Positions 53,303 through 61,809 of a stretch of DNA of 64,000 bases are shown here, piece after piece. This DNA is from Candidatus Geocrenenecus huangii. Its GTDB lineage: Archaea > Thermoproteota > Nitrososphaeria_A > Caldarchaeales > Wolframiiraptoraceae. The first letter of the stretch is position 1. Each line of letters begins with the position of its first letter. The translations under genes and the position numbers were made by a program. The stretch is taken from contig JALNKM010000004.1 of NCBI GenBank assembly GCA_023268155.1, positions 92,176 to 156,175 on the forward strand. The letters run 5' to 3'. The notes beneath the pieces were generated by a model that did no database searches, had not been told where the DNA came from, and worked only from the letters and a program-made list of their open reading frames with translations.

Positions 53303-56164
53303 ATGAGTATACTGCCGATTGATGATGAAGAAGTCTTAGAAATGCTAGCTAAACCTGTAGTCAAAGCATTTAAGGAAAGATTCCAGCATCTCACCGCCCC
53401 GCAACTATACGCTATTCCTAGAATTATCGAGGGAAAGAATATTTTATTGATGGCTGCGACTGGCTCGGGGAAAACAGAAGCTGCTCTCCTCCCAATCTTG
53501 AGTAAAATGCTTGTCGAAGGCGGAGGCCATGGTATAAGACTTCTATACATAACTCCTCTTAGAGCATTAAATAGGGATCTGCTTGACAGAGTTGACTGGT
53601 GGGCTCAGAAACTAGATCTTAGAGTAGCTGTTAGGCACGGGGATACGGCATCCCGTGAGAGGAGAATACAGACTATCTCTCCACCTGACATACTGATAAC
53701 AACTCCTGAAACACTTCAAGTTATTCTCACCGCTAAAGTTTTCAGGAACTATTTAAGGGGCGTAAAGTGGGTAGTCGTTGACGAGGTTCACGAGCTTGCA
53801 ACAGATAAGAGAGGTGCACAGCTATCGGTAGCCTTGGAGAGGCTTAGATTGATAACGGGGACAGATTTCCAGAGGATCGGGCTCTCCGCAACTATCGGGA
53901 GCCCGGGGAAAGTAGCACAGTATCTTGTAGGAGTGGGTAGAGAATGTGAGATAATCGATGCTTCAGTAAACAGGAGCATGTATATCGATGTGGTCTACCC
54001 GACCCCAATCAGTGAAGACTACAGCTTAGCTGAAAAGCTCGGAGTTCTCCCAGAGGTTGCTTCAAGACTTAAAACAATTAAGAAACTAATAGAAGAGCAC
54101 GAATCAACATTAATTTTTACGAATACTAGGCCGTTGGCTGAGATACTTACTAACAGGTTTAGATTATGGGATCAGCATGTACCCCTGGGAATACATCATG
54201 GATCCTTGTCGAAGTCAACTAGGATTACTGCTGAACATGGTTTAAAGAGTGGAGAGCTAGTTGGCATAATATGTACATCATCTTTAGAGCTTGGGATAGA
54301 TGTTGGAAGAATAGAGTTATGTATTCAGTATAATTCTCCTAGGGAGGTTACTAGGCTTGTTCAGAGAGTTGGCAGAAGCGGCCACTCTCTTGGGAAAACC
54401 GCTAAGGGAATAGTAATTGTTATGGATTCAGATGATGCATTGGAGTCGATAGTCATTACTAGGAGAGCTAGAATCGGAGAATTAGAAGAAGCTGCGATAC
54501 CAACGGAATCTCTAGATGTATTAATGCATCAGGTCGCAGGCCTCGCCATAGAATATAACAAGATCGGCATAGATAATATAGCCTCGATACTTAGGAGGTC
54601 GTACAACTTCAAAGACTTAGAGATGGATGAGTTGATGAATGTTTTACAGCACATGTCTTCCCTGGGGATCGTCGAGGTCAGGGACACCATGGTTTTAAAG
54701 CCTAGGAGAAGCATGGAGCTGTACGACTACTACTTCTCCAACCTGTCGATGATTCCAGAAGAACACCAGTATCTGGTTATCGATGAGAAGAATGGAGAAT
54801 CTGTTGGGATATTGGATGAAGAGTTTGTGGCTGAATACGGTGAGCCCGGGACGAGATTCATATTAACGGGTAGAGCTTGGGAGATACTGCATACTGAAGG
54901 AGATAGAATATATGTCTCAGCTCTAGATGATTATGAAGGCGCTGTACCGAGCTGGGTTGGAGACGAAATACCTGTACCCTTCGAAGTAGCACAGGAGGTA
55001 GGGGCTCTTAGGAGAGAGTATGCAGTGAGAAGAACTATGGGAGAAGATCCTGAGAAGATCGTTGAGGACATAGCTGAAAGATATGGTGTAGGCTTTGATG
55101 TTATTTTCAAGGCTTTCAAGGAAGTCGAAGAACACTTGGAGGAAGATATACCCGTCCCATCTGATAGGCTAGTCTTACTTGAGATATGTGAACCATACGT
55201 TATCCTACATATACATGGGGGGCTTAAAGCAAATAGAACGATACAGAAGGTTCTAGCCTACTACTTGTCTGAGAAGATTGGAGCACCTATACATGGTCAG
55301 CAAAACCCATACAGAATAATGCTCAGATCCAAGCATCTCGTAGGAGAGATGGTTCTTGAAGCTATTCGAGAACTGCTTGAAGGAGAATTCGAAGAAAATG
55401 TTAGGAGAGCTGTAGAATCTTCTACTTTGTTTAAGCGTAGGCTTATCCATGTGGCCAGGAAGATGGGGGTAATAAAGAGTGAAGCAAGCATAACTGACTT
55501 AAACCTGAGTCAGTTTGCTGAAACATTGAAGAATACAGTAGTTTATAGGGAAGCATTGAATTACACTCTATTTCACGACTTCGATATTGATGCCGCTAAG
55601 AAGCTTCTAGAAGATGTTATTAAAGGAGGCGTTGAAGTAAAGATATGGAGGGGCCTTTTATCTAAGCCTTCTCCGCTTGCTAGGCTAACTCTTTCAAGAT
55701 TTGAGCATGAAGGTGAGATAACGACAGGTGAAGGCATGAAGAAACTGGTATTGACTTCAGTTAAGACTAGACTTCTCTATGAATCTTGGATGCAAGTATG
55801 TACGGAATGCTTTGAATATTACAAGAAAGTCTATGTCAAGGATGTGGATGAGAAGCCTGCCTGCCCAGTCTGCGGCTCAGATAGGATTGGAGTAGCTAGA
55901 TGTGAGCTTGAAGATATTCTGGGATTGATCGCGAGGAAAGGGAGGCCGATAAACAAGAAAGAGAGAAGGATACTTGCGGAACTTAAGAGAAACTCCGTAC
56001 TCGTCCAGAAGTATGGAAGAACAGCTGTGATCGTCTTATCTGCGAGAGGGCTAACACTTAAAGAAGTTGTAAACATATTGAAGGAGGAAAACAGGGAGAG
56101 TCTAAGATTAGTAGAATTAATCATAGAAGCAGAAAAGAAAGCATTACAGAAGAGATTTCAATAA
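53303..56164 (+). CDS. lhr: Lhr-family ATP-dependent helicase
   Basis: A 953-residue superfamily 2 helicase. Walker A is AATGSGKT (51-58) and the Walker B box is DEVH (160-163). RecA2 carries SSLELGIDVGRIE and QRVGRSGHS. A winged helix and the Lhr core domain follow. Near the C-terminus (about 830-870) is a cysteine-rich segment with CTEC and CPVC, a probable zinc site. Archaeal Lhr helicases translocate 3' to 5' and act in recombination or repair. The gene is monocistronic, with a TATA-like TTTTTAAG near 53258. Confidence 0.93.
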   Translation: MSILPIDDEEVLEMLAKPVVKAFKERFQHLTAPQLYAIPRIIEGKNILLMAATGSGKTEAALLPILSKMLVEGGGHGIRLLYITPLRALNRDLLDRVDWWAQKLDLRVAVRHGDTASRERRIQTISPPDILITTPETLQVILTAKVFRNYLRGVKWVVVDEVHELATDKRGAQLSVALERLRLITGTDFQRIGLSATIGSPGKVAQYLVGVGRECEIIDASVNRSMYIDVVYPTPISEDYSLAEKLGVLPEVASRLKTIKKLIEEHESTLIFTNTRPLAEILTNRFRLWDQHVPLGIHHGSLSKSTRITAEHGLKSGELVGIICTSSLELGIDVGRIELCIQYNSPREVTRLVQRVGRSGHSLGKTAKGIVIVMDSDDALESIVITRRARIGELEEAAIPTESLDVLMHQVAGLAIEYNKIGIDNIASILRRSYNFKDLEMDELMNVLQHMSSLGIVEVRDTMVLKPRRSMELYDYYFSNLSMIPEEHQYLVIDEKNGESVGILDEEFVAEYGEPGTRFILTGRAWEILHTEGDRIYVSALDDYEGAVPSWVGDEIPVPFEVAQEVGALRREYAVRRTMGEDPEKIVEDIAERYGVGFDVIFKAFKEVEEHLEEDIPVPSDRLVLLEICEPYVILHIHGGLKANRTIQKVLAYYLSEKIGAPIHGQQNPYRIMLRSKHLVGEMVLEAIRELLEGEFEENVRRAVESSTLFKRRLIHVARKMGVIKSEASITDLNLSQFAETLKNTVVYREALNYTLFHDFDIDAAKKLLEDVIKGGVEVKIWRGLLSKPSPLARLTLSRFEHEGEITTGEGMKKLVLTSVKTRLLYESWMQVCTECFEYYKKVYVKDVDEKPACPVCGSDRIGVARCELEDILGLIARKGRPINKKERRILAELKRNSVLVQKYGRTAVIVLSARGLTLKEVVNILKEENRESLRLVELIIEAEKKALQKRFQ

Positions 56165-56289
56165 TTAGAACGACGTAGTCAGCTAATGTACAGAAACAAG
56201 CATTCCTAGTTAATACGTCTTCAGAAAATACATGTAACAAAAGTTTAAATCAAGCATAATTTTCCTGTAAAACAGTAAGTGGCAGCCAT

Positions 56290-57327
56290 ATGAGCCAGAC
56301 TAGAAAAGTTGTAGAAGCATTAATGAAGTATGGTCCAAGATACTCAGCTATATCTCGAGAAACAGAAGTACCAATAACAACAGTCAGATACATCCTGAGG
56401 GAAAAATTACCAAAGTTGGGATTTACTATACGTCCAGCAATCAACCATGGAAAACTAGGACTTCGATGGTACTTGGTCATGCTGGAATTTTCAGTAAGGC
56501 CAGACTATCTCACTACAATGCTAGACCTATTTGGTGAATCAATGTATCTGAGCTATTATGCCTATCTTTTAAATGAGAGAAAGTTTTTAACACTATTCGC
56601 AACATCACCAAAATTCGAAGAATCTTTCAGCAATTTCCTAGATGAGCTGGTTAAGTTAAATATAGTGAAGAGATATGTCCTTAAGAGGCTCCAGTATAGG
56701 AGAGTAGTTCCTTTTAGAGCAGATTGTTTCAACTTCAATGATGGAGTATGGATCCAGAATTGGGATGAGATATCAAGAAGCGAAGATGTTCCAGAAATAC
56801 TTGAAGAACCCACTCAAATACATGGATTGAGTTCTTTAGATATTAGAATTCTTGCAGAAATATATAAAAACCCCTTTACTAGTTACTCAGAGATAGCCAG
56901 GAGATTGAGTGTATCTAGACAGACGATAAAGAAACATTATCAGAACATTGTATCAAAAATCTATCTATACATGCTTTTTTGGATGCCGACGAGATTTCCA
57001 GAGTTGGTAAGCACGCCAATGTTTGTTCAGACTCACTTCAATAGCTATACTAGAAAAACGATGTTAGATATTCCCTTTACGCATTTGGAGATGAAGAGTG
57101 ATGATTCAGAATATTACTCCATCTTGTTTGTTCCTTCAGTAGGATTCTACAAGGTGTTGAGATACATCGATGAGAGAGGGATATCAGGAAAGATAGACTT
57201 CTTAAGTATGGAGTATGCAGCAAACTTTGTCCCCCATTATAACCTATATGATAATAGGAGAGGATGGATAAACGTATTCGAATATGGTTTACAAAAAATA
57301 TTGAAGGAAGTTAAATTGACGGGCTAA
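56290..57327 (+). CDS. DNA-binding regulator with two helix-turn-helix segments
   Basis: A 345-residue protein that I do not recognise as a named regulator. Two helix-turn-helix segments are visible: residues about 18-40 (YSAISRETEVPITTVRYIL) and about 200-222 (SEIARRLSVSRQTIKKHY), each resembling the AsnC/MarR-type winged helix. Between and after them are alpha/beta domains with no known catalytic motif. A sensor or a duplicated regulator is probable. The start follows a TATA-like AGTTTAAATC near 56245-56254. The next gene towards the right is a short one on the opposite strand. Confidence 0.65.
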   Translation: MSQTRKVVEALMKYGPRYSAISRETEVPITTVRYILREKLPKLGFTIRPAINHGKLGLRWYLVMLEFSVRPDYLTTMLDLFGESMYLSYYAYLLNERKFLTLFATSPKFEESFSNFLDELVKLNIVKRYVLKRLQYRRVVPFRADCFNFNDGVWIQNWDEISRSEDVPEILEEPTQIHGLSSLDIRILAEIYKNPFTSYSEIARRLSVSRQTIKKHYQNIVSKIYLYMLFWMPTRFPELVSTPMFVQTHFNSYTRKTMLDIPFTHLEMKSDDSEYYSILFVPSVGFYKVLRYIDERGISGKIDFLSMEYAANFVPHYNLYDNRRGWINVFEYGLQKILKEVKLTG

Positions 57328-57332
57328 ACGCT

Positions 57333-57479
57333 TTAGCCTGGCACTTTTCCGAGTTTTTCTCCGACGCCGATACCCAGTGTTACGAGCATTGCTGCTATCG
57401 CTGCTTGGATCAATAGTAGAATTAGTAGCTCTTTAGATAGCCCTACTTTTAACGCAAATTCCTCTAGTTGCATAGACAT
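57333..57479 (-). CDS. 48-residue single-pass membrane protein
   Basis: A short frame, ATG (57477-57479) to TAA (57333-57335), between the HTH gene and the ATPase gene. It encodes MSMQLEEFALKVGLSKEL, then a hydrophobic stretch of about 20 residues with small side chains, then a Gly/Lys-rich tail ending GEKLGKVPG. On the minus strand GTTATATACC (about 57495-57504) gives a TATA box about 20-25 bases from the start, hence a leaderless gene. The divergent arrangement with a MinD-like ATPase hints that it might tether or partner that protein; this is inference. Confidence 0.6.
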   Translation of the reverse strand: MSMQLEEFALKVGLSKELLILLLIQAAIAAMLVTLGIGVGEKLGKVPG

Positions 57480-57701
57480 ACAATATCATGGTGGTATATA
57501 ACATTTTTGCCGATTTTTCGCATTTTTCTTATAAATTTGTTAAGCAGATAAAAAAGCTTATTGTTAGATGGAGATTTACTCTTCTCATCAATTAAATTAA
57601 CTATTTTTCAAACAAAGGTTGTCCAGATGTAAAAGTGATATTTTTATCGATATACGTTTAAGTTCTGGTTTTTGTTTTTCGGGTTAGAACTGGTAACTTC
57701 T

Positions 57702-58505
57702 ATGACTGTGGTGGTTTCTGTCCAGCATTCGAGGAGTGGGTCAGGCGCTACTACTGTGGCCTCGACGCTAGCATACATTTTATCAATGCATGGTAGAACA
57801 TTATACATTGAAGCAGACTTCTTAAACCCTGTAATCGAGAAGCTTACAAGATCTACGGATATTTTCTCTGGATATTCTAATGAATGGATTATAGGAGAAA
57901 AGTCTCTAAATGAATTAGCTAGAGATGTTGGCAGAGTCTTTAATTTAGAATCTGGTAGATTGTATTTTCTATCTGCGAATCCATCGGATGATTCGAGAAG
58001 GAGGATGGAGGTGCTTGATTCTGAGAATGATGAGAGGATCTTGAAGGCTCTCGAAGATGAGAGATGGGTTGTTGGTGGCTCGCCTCTAGACTACGTGGTT
58101 ATAGATACTCCGCCGTGGATGGATTACGTCTTAGCCTGTGTAAGCTATGTCTCAAATTATGTAGTCTATGTAATCAAGCCGAAGGTATATGAGTTATCTG
58201 TACTTGAGGATAGGATAGAAAACATTTATTCAAACTTCGTATGCTTGGTTAATCCCGTAATTAACATGTATAGATCAGATGATGAAGATATGAGAAGATT
58301 TGAAGAAAAACTTAAAGAACGTACTCATCTCCTGCCTAGGAAGATTCCGTACATTCATGAATTTGCTTCAGGTCTAGATATGCCGCTGATCTTTACTAGA
58401 AAGAATAAAATGTACAATTACTTGATAGAGTATGTTCAAGAGATCGTTGAAAAGCCTAAGCTTTATGGGACTGGTTTGAAGAAAGAATCCGCTACAATGT
58501 TCTAG
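57702..58505 (+). CDS. MinD/TadZ-like ATPase with atypical P-loop
   Basis: About 267 residues of the ParA/MinD fold: VVVSVQHSRSGSGATT, then a switch-like EADFLNP, and DTPPWMD as the Walker B region (near 150). The deviant Walker A of this family is KGGxGKT; here it reads RSGSGATT, with the P-loop Lys replaced by Ala. TadZ/CpaE proteins of pilus systems carry the same Lys-to-Ala change and bind ATP weakly. An upstream TTG at 57672 is in frame; ATG 57702 is the better start. No other pilus gene is present nearby. Confidence 0.75.
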   Translation: MTVVVSVQHSRSGSGATTVASTLAYILSMHGRTLYIEADFLNPVIEKLTRSTDIFSGYSNEWIIGEKSLNELARDVGRVFNLESGRLYFLSANPSDDSRRRMEVLDSENDERILKALEDERWVVGGSPLDYVVIDTPPWMDYVLACVSYVSNYVVYVIKPKVYELSVLEDRIENIYSNFVCLVNPVINMYRSDDEDMRRFEEKLKERTHLLPRKIPYIHEFASGLDMPLIFTRKNKMYNYLIEYVQEIVEKPKLYGTGLKKESATMF

Positions 58506-58944
58506 TTCTTCCAGCGAGCTCGATATATCTCCTACAGAGTTCTTCATCTTCCATACATATCTTCTCGAGGTCGAAGATTCTCTTAACCTCTATGTCGTTT
58601 AATTCAAGCCCATGTAATGCTCTCCCGAGTTTGTGAAGTCCTGGGAAGACGAGCCTGAGGGGGAGATGTCTATCAAACTTGTATATCCTGCTAAACTCTA
58701 TCTTTGTATACCATCTATTGTTGATGCAGAATTCTCTTTCCTCTGGGTCGGCTATATCCGCGAGTTCTTTAACTTTGTCTATTATGGCGTATCCTATAAA
58801 TGAGTCGAATTCTCTCTTCATGAGAAAGAATACGAGGTCCCCTTGCGAGAACCTCCTCTTCAGATTTGTATAATAGCATTTCTTCTCAAAAACTATTTTT
58901 TCATTATTCTCGCCAGCAACCCTCAAGATGTATGATTTGGCCAC
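58492..58944 (-). CDS. EVE/PUA-like domain protein
   Basis: A 150-residue soluble protein. Residues about 20-60 contain LKRRFSQGDLVFFLMKREF and DSFIGYAIIDKV, the pattern of an EVE/ASCH-type (PUA superfamily) beta-barrel, which binds modified bases or RNA. The remainder is helical with a conserved-looking RLVFPGLHKLGRALHGL. It overlaps the ATPase gene's end by 14 bases in convergent orientation. Its function is unknown. Confidence 0.6.
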   Translation of the reverse strand: MAKSYILRVAGENNEKIVFEKKCYYTNLKRRFSQGDLVFFLMKREFDSFIGYAIIDKVKELADIADPEEREFCINNRWYTKIEFSRIYKFDRHLPLRLVFPGLHKLGRALHGLELNDIEVKRIFDLEKICMEDEELCRRYIELAGRTRTL

Positions 58945-59227
58945 CTGTCTTCAACCTTAATCTTATGACTATGATATATGCGTAAAAGCCAGTATAAAAC
59001 TATCATCCAAGCATCTTTACTCATTATGGGGCGGTTGTCAGCTGGTCTGTAAAGTGAGGAGAATAGTCATGGCCTCTTATTGTTCAGGTTGTGATGTTTT
59101 ATTAGGGTAGACTGGTATCGTCTATCTCTGTGATCTTGTTGTCACCAAGATTCTCTGTATAACTTTGCCTAGTGTTTCTAGAAACCTTTATCTCTCAGCG
59201 GTTTTATCTTAATGGCTGTGATTAGGT

Positions 59228-59599
59228 GTGGGTTATAGTAGTGTTCCACCTGAAGCTGAGACTATCCTTTCTTTATTGAAGATCTCGAGTATCTTGGCAC
59301 TTGTGTTTGGAATCCTCTGGATCATTGGTGGAGCGTTATCCTTGATCTTCTTGGTCGGTATAGTGTTTATAGTCTTCGGCGTGGTCGACCTACTCATATA
59401 TTACAATATCAAATCAATCATTGACTTGATAGATCAGAAGAGATACCGTGAAGCAAAAGATAGAACACTTACATGGTTGATAATTGGGTTCATATTTGGA
59501 GGAGTGATCGTAGGAGTACTCTTGCTGATAGCGTACTTGAAGTATGATGAATTAATAAGGAGAGCTGGTCCAGGCTTACCTCCACCTCCTCCACCATAA
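59228..59599 (+). CDS. Small membrane protein with polyproline tail
   Basis: A 123-residue protein with three hydrophobic segments (about 18-38, 42-62 and 85-105) and a C-terminal tail ending in a run of prolines after GPGLP. A DUF4064-like small membrane protein is a possible identity. It begins at GTG 59228. Upstream (58945-59227) there is no supportable gene; the region contains an ATCTTG-7-CAAGAT hairpin flanked by TCTCTGT direct repeats (59125-59158). Confidence 0.6.
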   Translation: MGYSSVPPEAETILSLLKISSILALVFGILWIIGGALSLIFLVGIVFIVFGVVDLLIYYNIKSIIDLIDQKRYREAKDRTLTWLIIGFIFGGVIVGVLLLIAYLKYDELIRRAGPGLPPPPPP

Positions 59600-59727
59600 T
59601 CTCCAACCACCTCATCGAGACCTCGGTTACCAATACATGAATTCATGGAGATCGTTGTAGAAGATATTTCATGGATCTCCTAGTTTTTCACATTTTTTAC
59701 TATAAGTCTGTTTGTCAGCACTCTTTT

Positions 59728-59781
59728 AGCTAGGTTGAGCTTAAGGAAAACCTTAAGACTAGGTATATCTTGTTCCTAGCT
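59728..59781 (+). promoter_or_regulatory. Nested inverted repeats in the acylphosphatase leader
   Basis: An outer pair AGCTAGG (59728-59734) and CCTAGCT (59775-59781) encloses a perfect inner hairpin CTTAAGG-AAAA-CCTTAAG (59740-59757). A TATA-like ACTATAAG near 59698-59705 would start transcription just before the outer arm, so the whole leader could fold, ending four bases from the ATG. A regulatory structure or operator is likely. Confidence 0.5.
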
Positions 59782-59785
59782 GACT

Positions 59786-60460
59786 ATGAAGGCTTTTCTC
59801 GCAAGAGTTTATGGAAGAGTTCAGAGAGTTGGTTTTAGAAGATTTGTTCTAGACTCTGCTCAAGAGCTAGGTTTGTCAGGCTACGTCAAGAATGAGAAAG
59901 ATGGTTCTGTGACGGTCTTCGCTCAAGGGGATGATACTATCGTAGAAAGGTTTATCGAGATGTTGAAATCCCCACCTCCTCCTGCATACGTTAAGGCTAT
60001 TGACGTCGAAGAAGTTAAACCTAGACCGGCTGTAAAATATTTCTTAATTAAGCCTTCACGTCTACATGAAGAACTTCAGGAAGGCTTTGGGGCTATGCAG
60101 TCGATCTTCATGGATTACTGGAGAGAATTTAGAGACTATAGAAGTGAGTTTAGAGACTTCGTGGGAGAATTTAGAGATTATAGAGATGAGTTTAGAGGCT
60201 TCGTAGGGGAATTCAGAGACTACAGGAGTGAGTTCCGAAGCTTCGTAGGTGAGTTCAGAGATTATCGTGAAGAGTTTAGAGGGTTTGCAGAAAGAACAGA
60301 CAAGATTCTTAATACTATACTAGAAAAGTATGGAGAGATATCAAGTAAACTAGCAACTATACTGGAGACGTTAACTAGAGAATCGAGAGAAACAAGAGAA
60401 ATGCTTAATGAGACGATAAAACTGTTAAAAGAAGCGATAGAGAAACTCTCATCAACATGA
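59786..60460 (+). CDS. Acylphosphatase fused to a heptad-repeat coiled coil
   Basis: A 224-residue protein. Residues 1-90 are an acylphosphatase domain with the GRVQRVGFRRF loop; catalytic R18 and N36 (YVKNEKDG) are present. The rest is not found in ordinary acylphosphatases, which stop near residue 95: residues 114-169 are four 14-residue repeats (EFRDYRxEFRxFVG), equal to eight heptads, followed by a long helical stretch to the end. The tail probably makes a coiled-coil oligomer. The gene is preceded by a folded leader and followed by 180 bases with no gene. Confidence 0.85.
   Translation: MKAFLARVYGRVQRVGFRRFVLDSAQELGLSGYVKNEKDGSVTVFAQGDDTIVERFIEMLKSPPPPAYVKAIDVEEVKPRPAVKYFLIKPSRLHEELQEGFGAMQSIFMDYWREFRDYRSEFRDFVGEFRDYRDEFRGFVGEFRDYRSEFRSFVGEFRDYREEFRGFAERTDKILNTILEKYGEISSKLATILETLTRESRETREMLNETIKLLKEAIEKLSST
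60125..60292 (+). repeat. Four 42-base coding repeats (eight heptads)
   Basis: In-frame tandem repeats inside the acylphosphatase fusion, encoding EFRDYRxEFRxFVG four times, the last copy ending GFAE. Codon choice varies between copies, so the repeats are not recent identical duplications, while the protein pattern is kept. Confidence 0.75.
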
Positions 60461-60621
60461 TTCTTCTCTTTCAATCATCTATTCTATATTTCATAGTGCA
60501 TTATCTGAAGAAACTGTTTTTTGAGGCTCATGATTCCCGAAGCTACAAATGTCTATCGAAGACTACGTAGCCCGGAACCTTAAGCCTGCTTATTATTAGG
60601 TGCGATACGTTATATAGAAGT

Positions 60622-60638
60622 GTTACAATCATAGTAAC
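60622..60638. promoter_or_regulatory. Palindromic operator candidate of the HEPN-MNT pair
   Basis: GTTAC-AATCATA-GTAAC spans 60622-60638. It sits at the expected transcription start, after the TATA-like CGTTATATAG (60609-60618), and ends two bases before the ATG at 60641. The MNT protein has a winged helix, so self-repression through this site is plausible but unproved. Confidence 0.45.
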
Positions 60639-60640
60639 GA

Positions 60641-61390
60641 ATGGCTAAGTGGCTCTCTCAAAGGCTCGGAGCACTCTATGCAGAGCTATACCGAAAATTT
60701 GGCCCAGAAACATTTACCTCAAGCGATGTAGCCGAACTGTTGAGGGATGATGGAGCCGCGCGAATGGCGTTGGTGAGGATGAGGGAAGCCGGCGCGGTCT
60801 ACGTCCATGAAAAGAAACCGAGGAGTTGGCTCTATAGGCTCGCGGACCCTGAGACTTACCTGCTAAGCGTAGCTGGAATAATAAGAAACCTCGAGAAGAT
60901 ACCACAACAAAGATACAGCAGGCTAATAGGGATCTTCGGCAACGAGGCAATAAAGAGGAACATCGGCATAAAAAGCATTGTGCTCTTCGGCTCTGTTGCG
61001 AGGGGAAATGCTGGGCAAGACAGCGACGTAGACCTCCTCATAATTTCAGATGCATTTAGATCACTTGGAGAGGCATTAGATAAGCTAGTAGACCTAGAAT
61101 ACTCATCAAGAGTAGCTCAAGAAATGGAGTGGCTGGAAAATAACGGAGTATCAACCCACTTATCATTCCACCCCTTAAGCAGCCGTATGCTTCAGGCCCA
61201 TCCACCAATAGTTCTCGATATAGTTGATGAGGGCATAACCATAGTTGACGATGGGACCTACAAGATGGAAGCAATGAAAATAATGAGAAGAATGAGGGAA
61301 CTCGGGGCCAAAAGAATATGGCTGGCAGAAAATGAATGGGTCTGGATACTAAAGCCGGACGCAAAGATCGGAGAAGTGATAGAGATATGA
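60641..61390 (+). CDS. Winged-helix minimal nucleotidyltransferase (MNT antitoxin)
   Basis: A 249-residue protein. Residues about 5-70 are a winged-helix domain (SSDVAELLRDDGAARMALVRM); the nucleotidyltransferase domain has GS at 117-118 and the metal Asp residues D129 and D131 in GSVARGNAGQDSDVD. In HEPN-MNT toxin-antitoxin pairs the MNT protein neutralises the HEPN toxin, in some cases by adding AMP to it. The stop overlaps the HEPN start (ATGA), the standard arrangement of this module. Confidence 0.85.
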   Translation: MAKWLSQRLGALYAELYRKFGPETFTSSDVAELLRDDGAARMALVRMREAGAVYVHEKKPRSWLYRLADPETYLLSVAGIIRNLEKIPQQRYSRLIGIFGNEAIKRNIGIKSIVLFGSVARGNAGQDSDVDLLIISDAFRSLGEALDKLVDLEYSSRVAQEMEWLENNGVSTHLSFHPLSSRMLQAHPPIVLDIVDEGITIVDDGTYKMEAMKIMRRMRELGAKRIWLAENEWVWILKPDAKIGEVIEI

Positions 61391-61809
61391 AGAACATTGA
61401 AGCCGCAAAATCTCTTTTAAACCAATCACTCAGGAGGATCGAGACGGCGGAAAGAGAACTGAGGGAGGGAAGCCTGGCCTACTCTATTCGTAGCTCGCAG
61501 GAAGCCGTTGAGCTCGGACTCAAGGCAGCCCTGAGGCTTCTCGGAATAGAATATCCAAAGAAACACGATGTAGGACCGGTCTTGATAAAATTTAGGGATA
61601 AGTTTCCTCAATGGTTTCCTGTCAATAAGCTGGCAGAAACTTCTAGAAAACTAGCAGAAAAACGAGAGCCAGCGATGTATGGTGATGAGCTCTCAATGAC
61701 TCCAGCAGACCTTCTTTTCAATAAGTCCGATGCGGTGGAGTCACTTGAATTAGCGAGGGAAACACTCGAGGCTGTAAAGAGGCTATTCAGAGAATATACA
61801 GAGTATTAA
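61387..61809 (+). CDS. HEPN-domain protein (putative toxin)
   Basis: A 140-residue all-helical HEPN protein paired with the MNT gene, with a four-base start/stop overlap. The AYSIRSSQEAVELGLKAALRLLG and YPKKHDVGPVL segments match the PF05168 type of HEPN. HEPN toxins are RNases, usually with an R-x4-6-H motif; I do not see that motif clearly here (R50 to H60 is longer), so RNase activity is uncertain. The frame extends to 61336 but ATG 61387 is the natural start. Confidence 0.8.
   Translation: MKNIEAAKSLLNQSLRRIETAERELREGSLAYSIRSSQEAVELGLKAALRLLGIEYPKKHDVGPVLIKFRDKFPQWFPVNKLAETSRKLAEKREPAMYGDELSMTPADLLFNKSDAVESLELARETLEAVKRLFREYTEY

Noticed and set aside
59125..59158. Hairpin flanked by TCTCTGT direct repeats
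   Set aside because: Looked like a tiny mobile-element footprint, but no terminal inverted repeat or transposase relates to it and the repeat is only seven bases.
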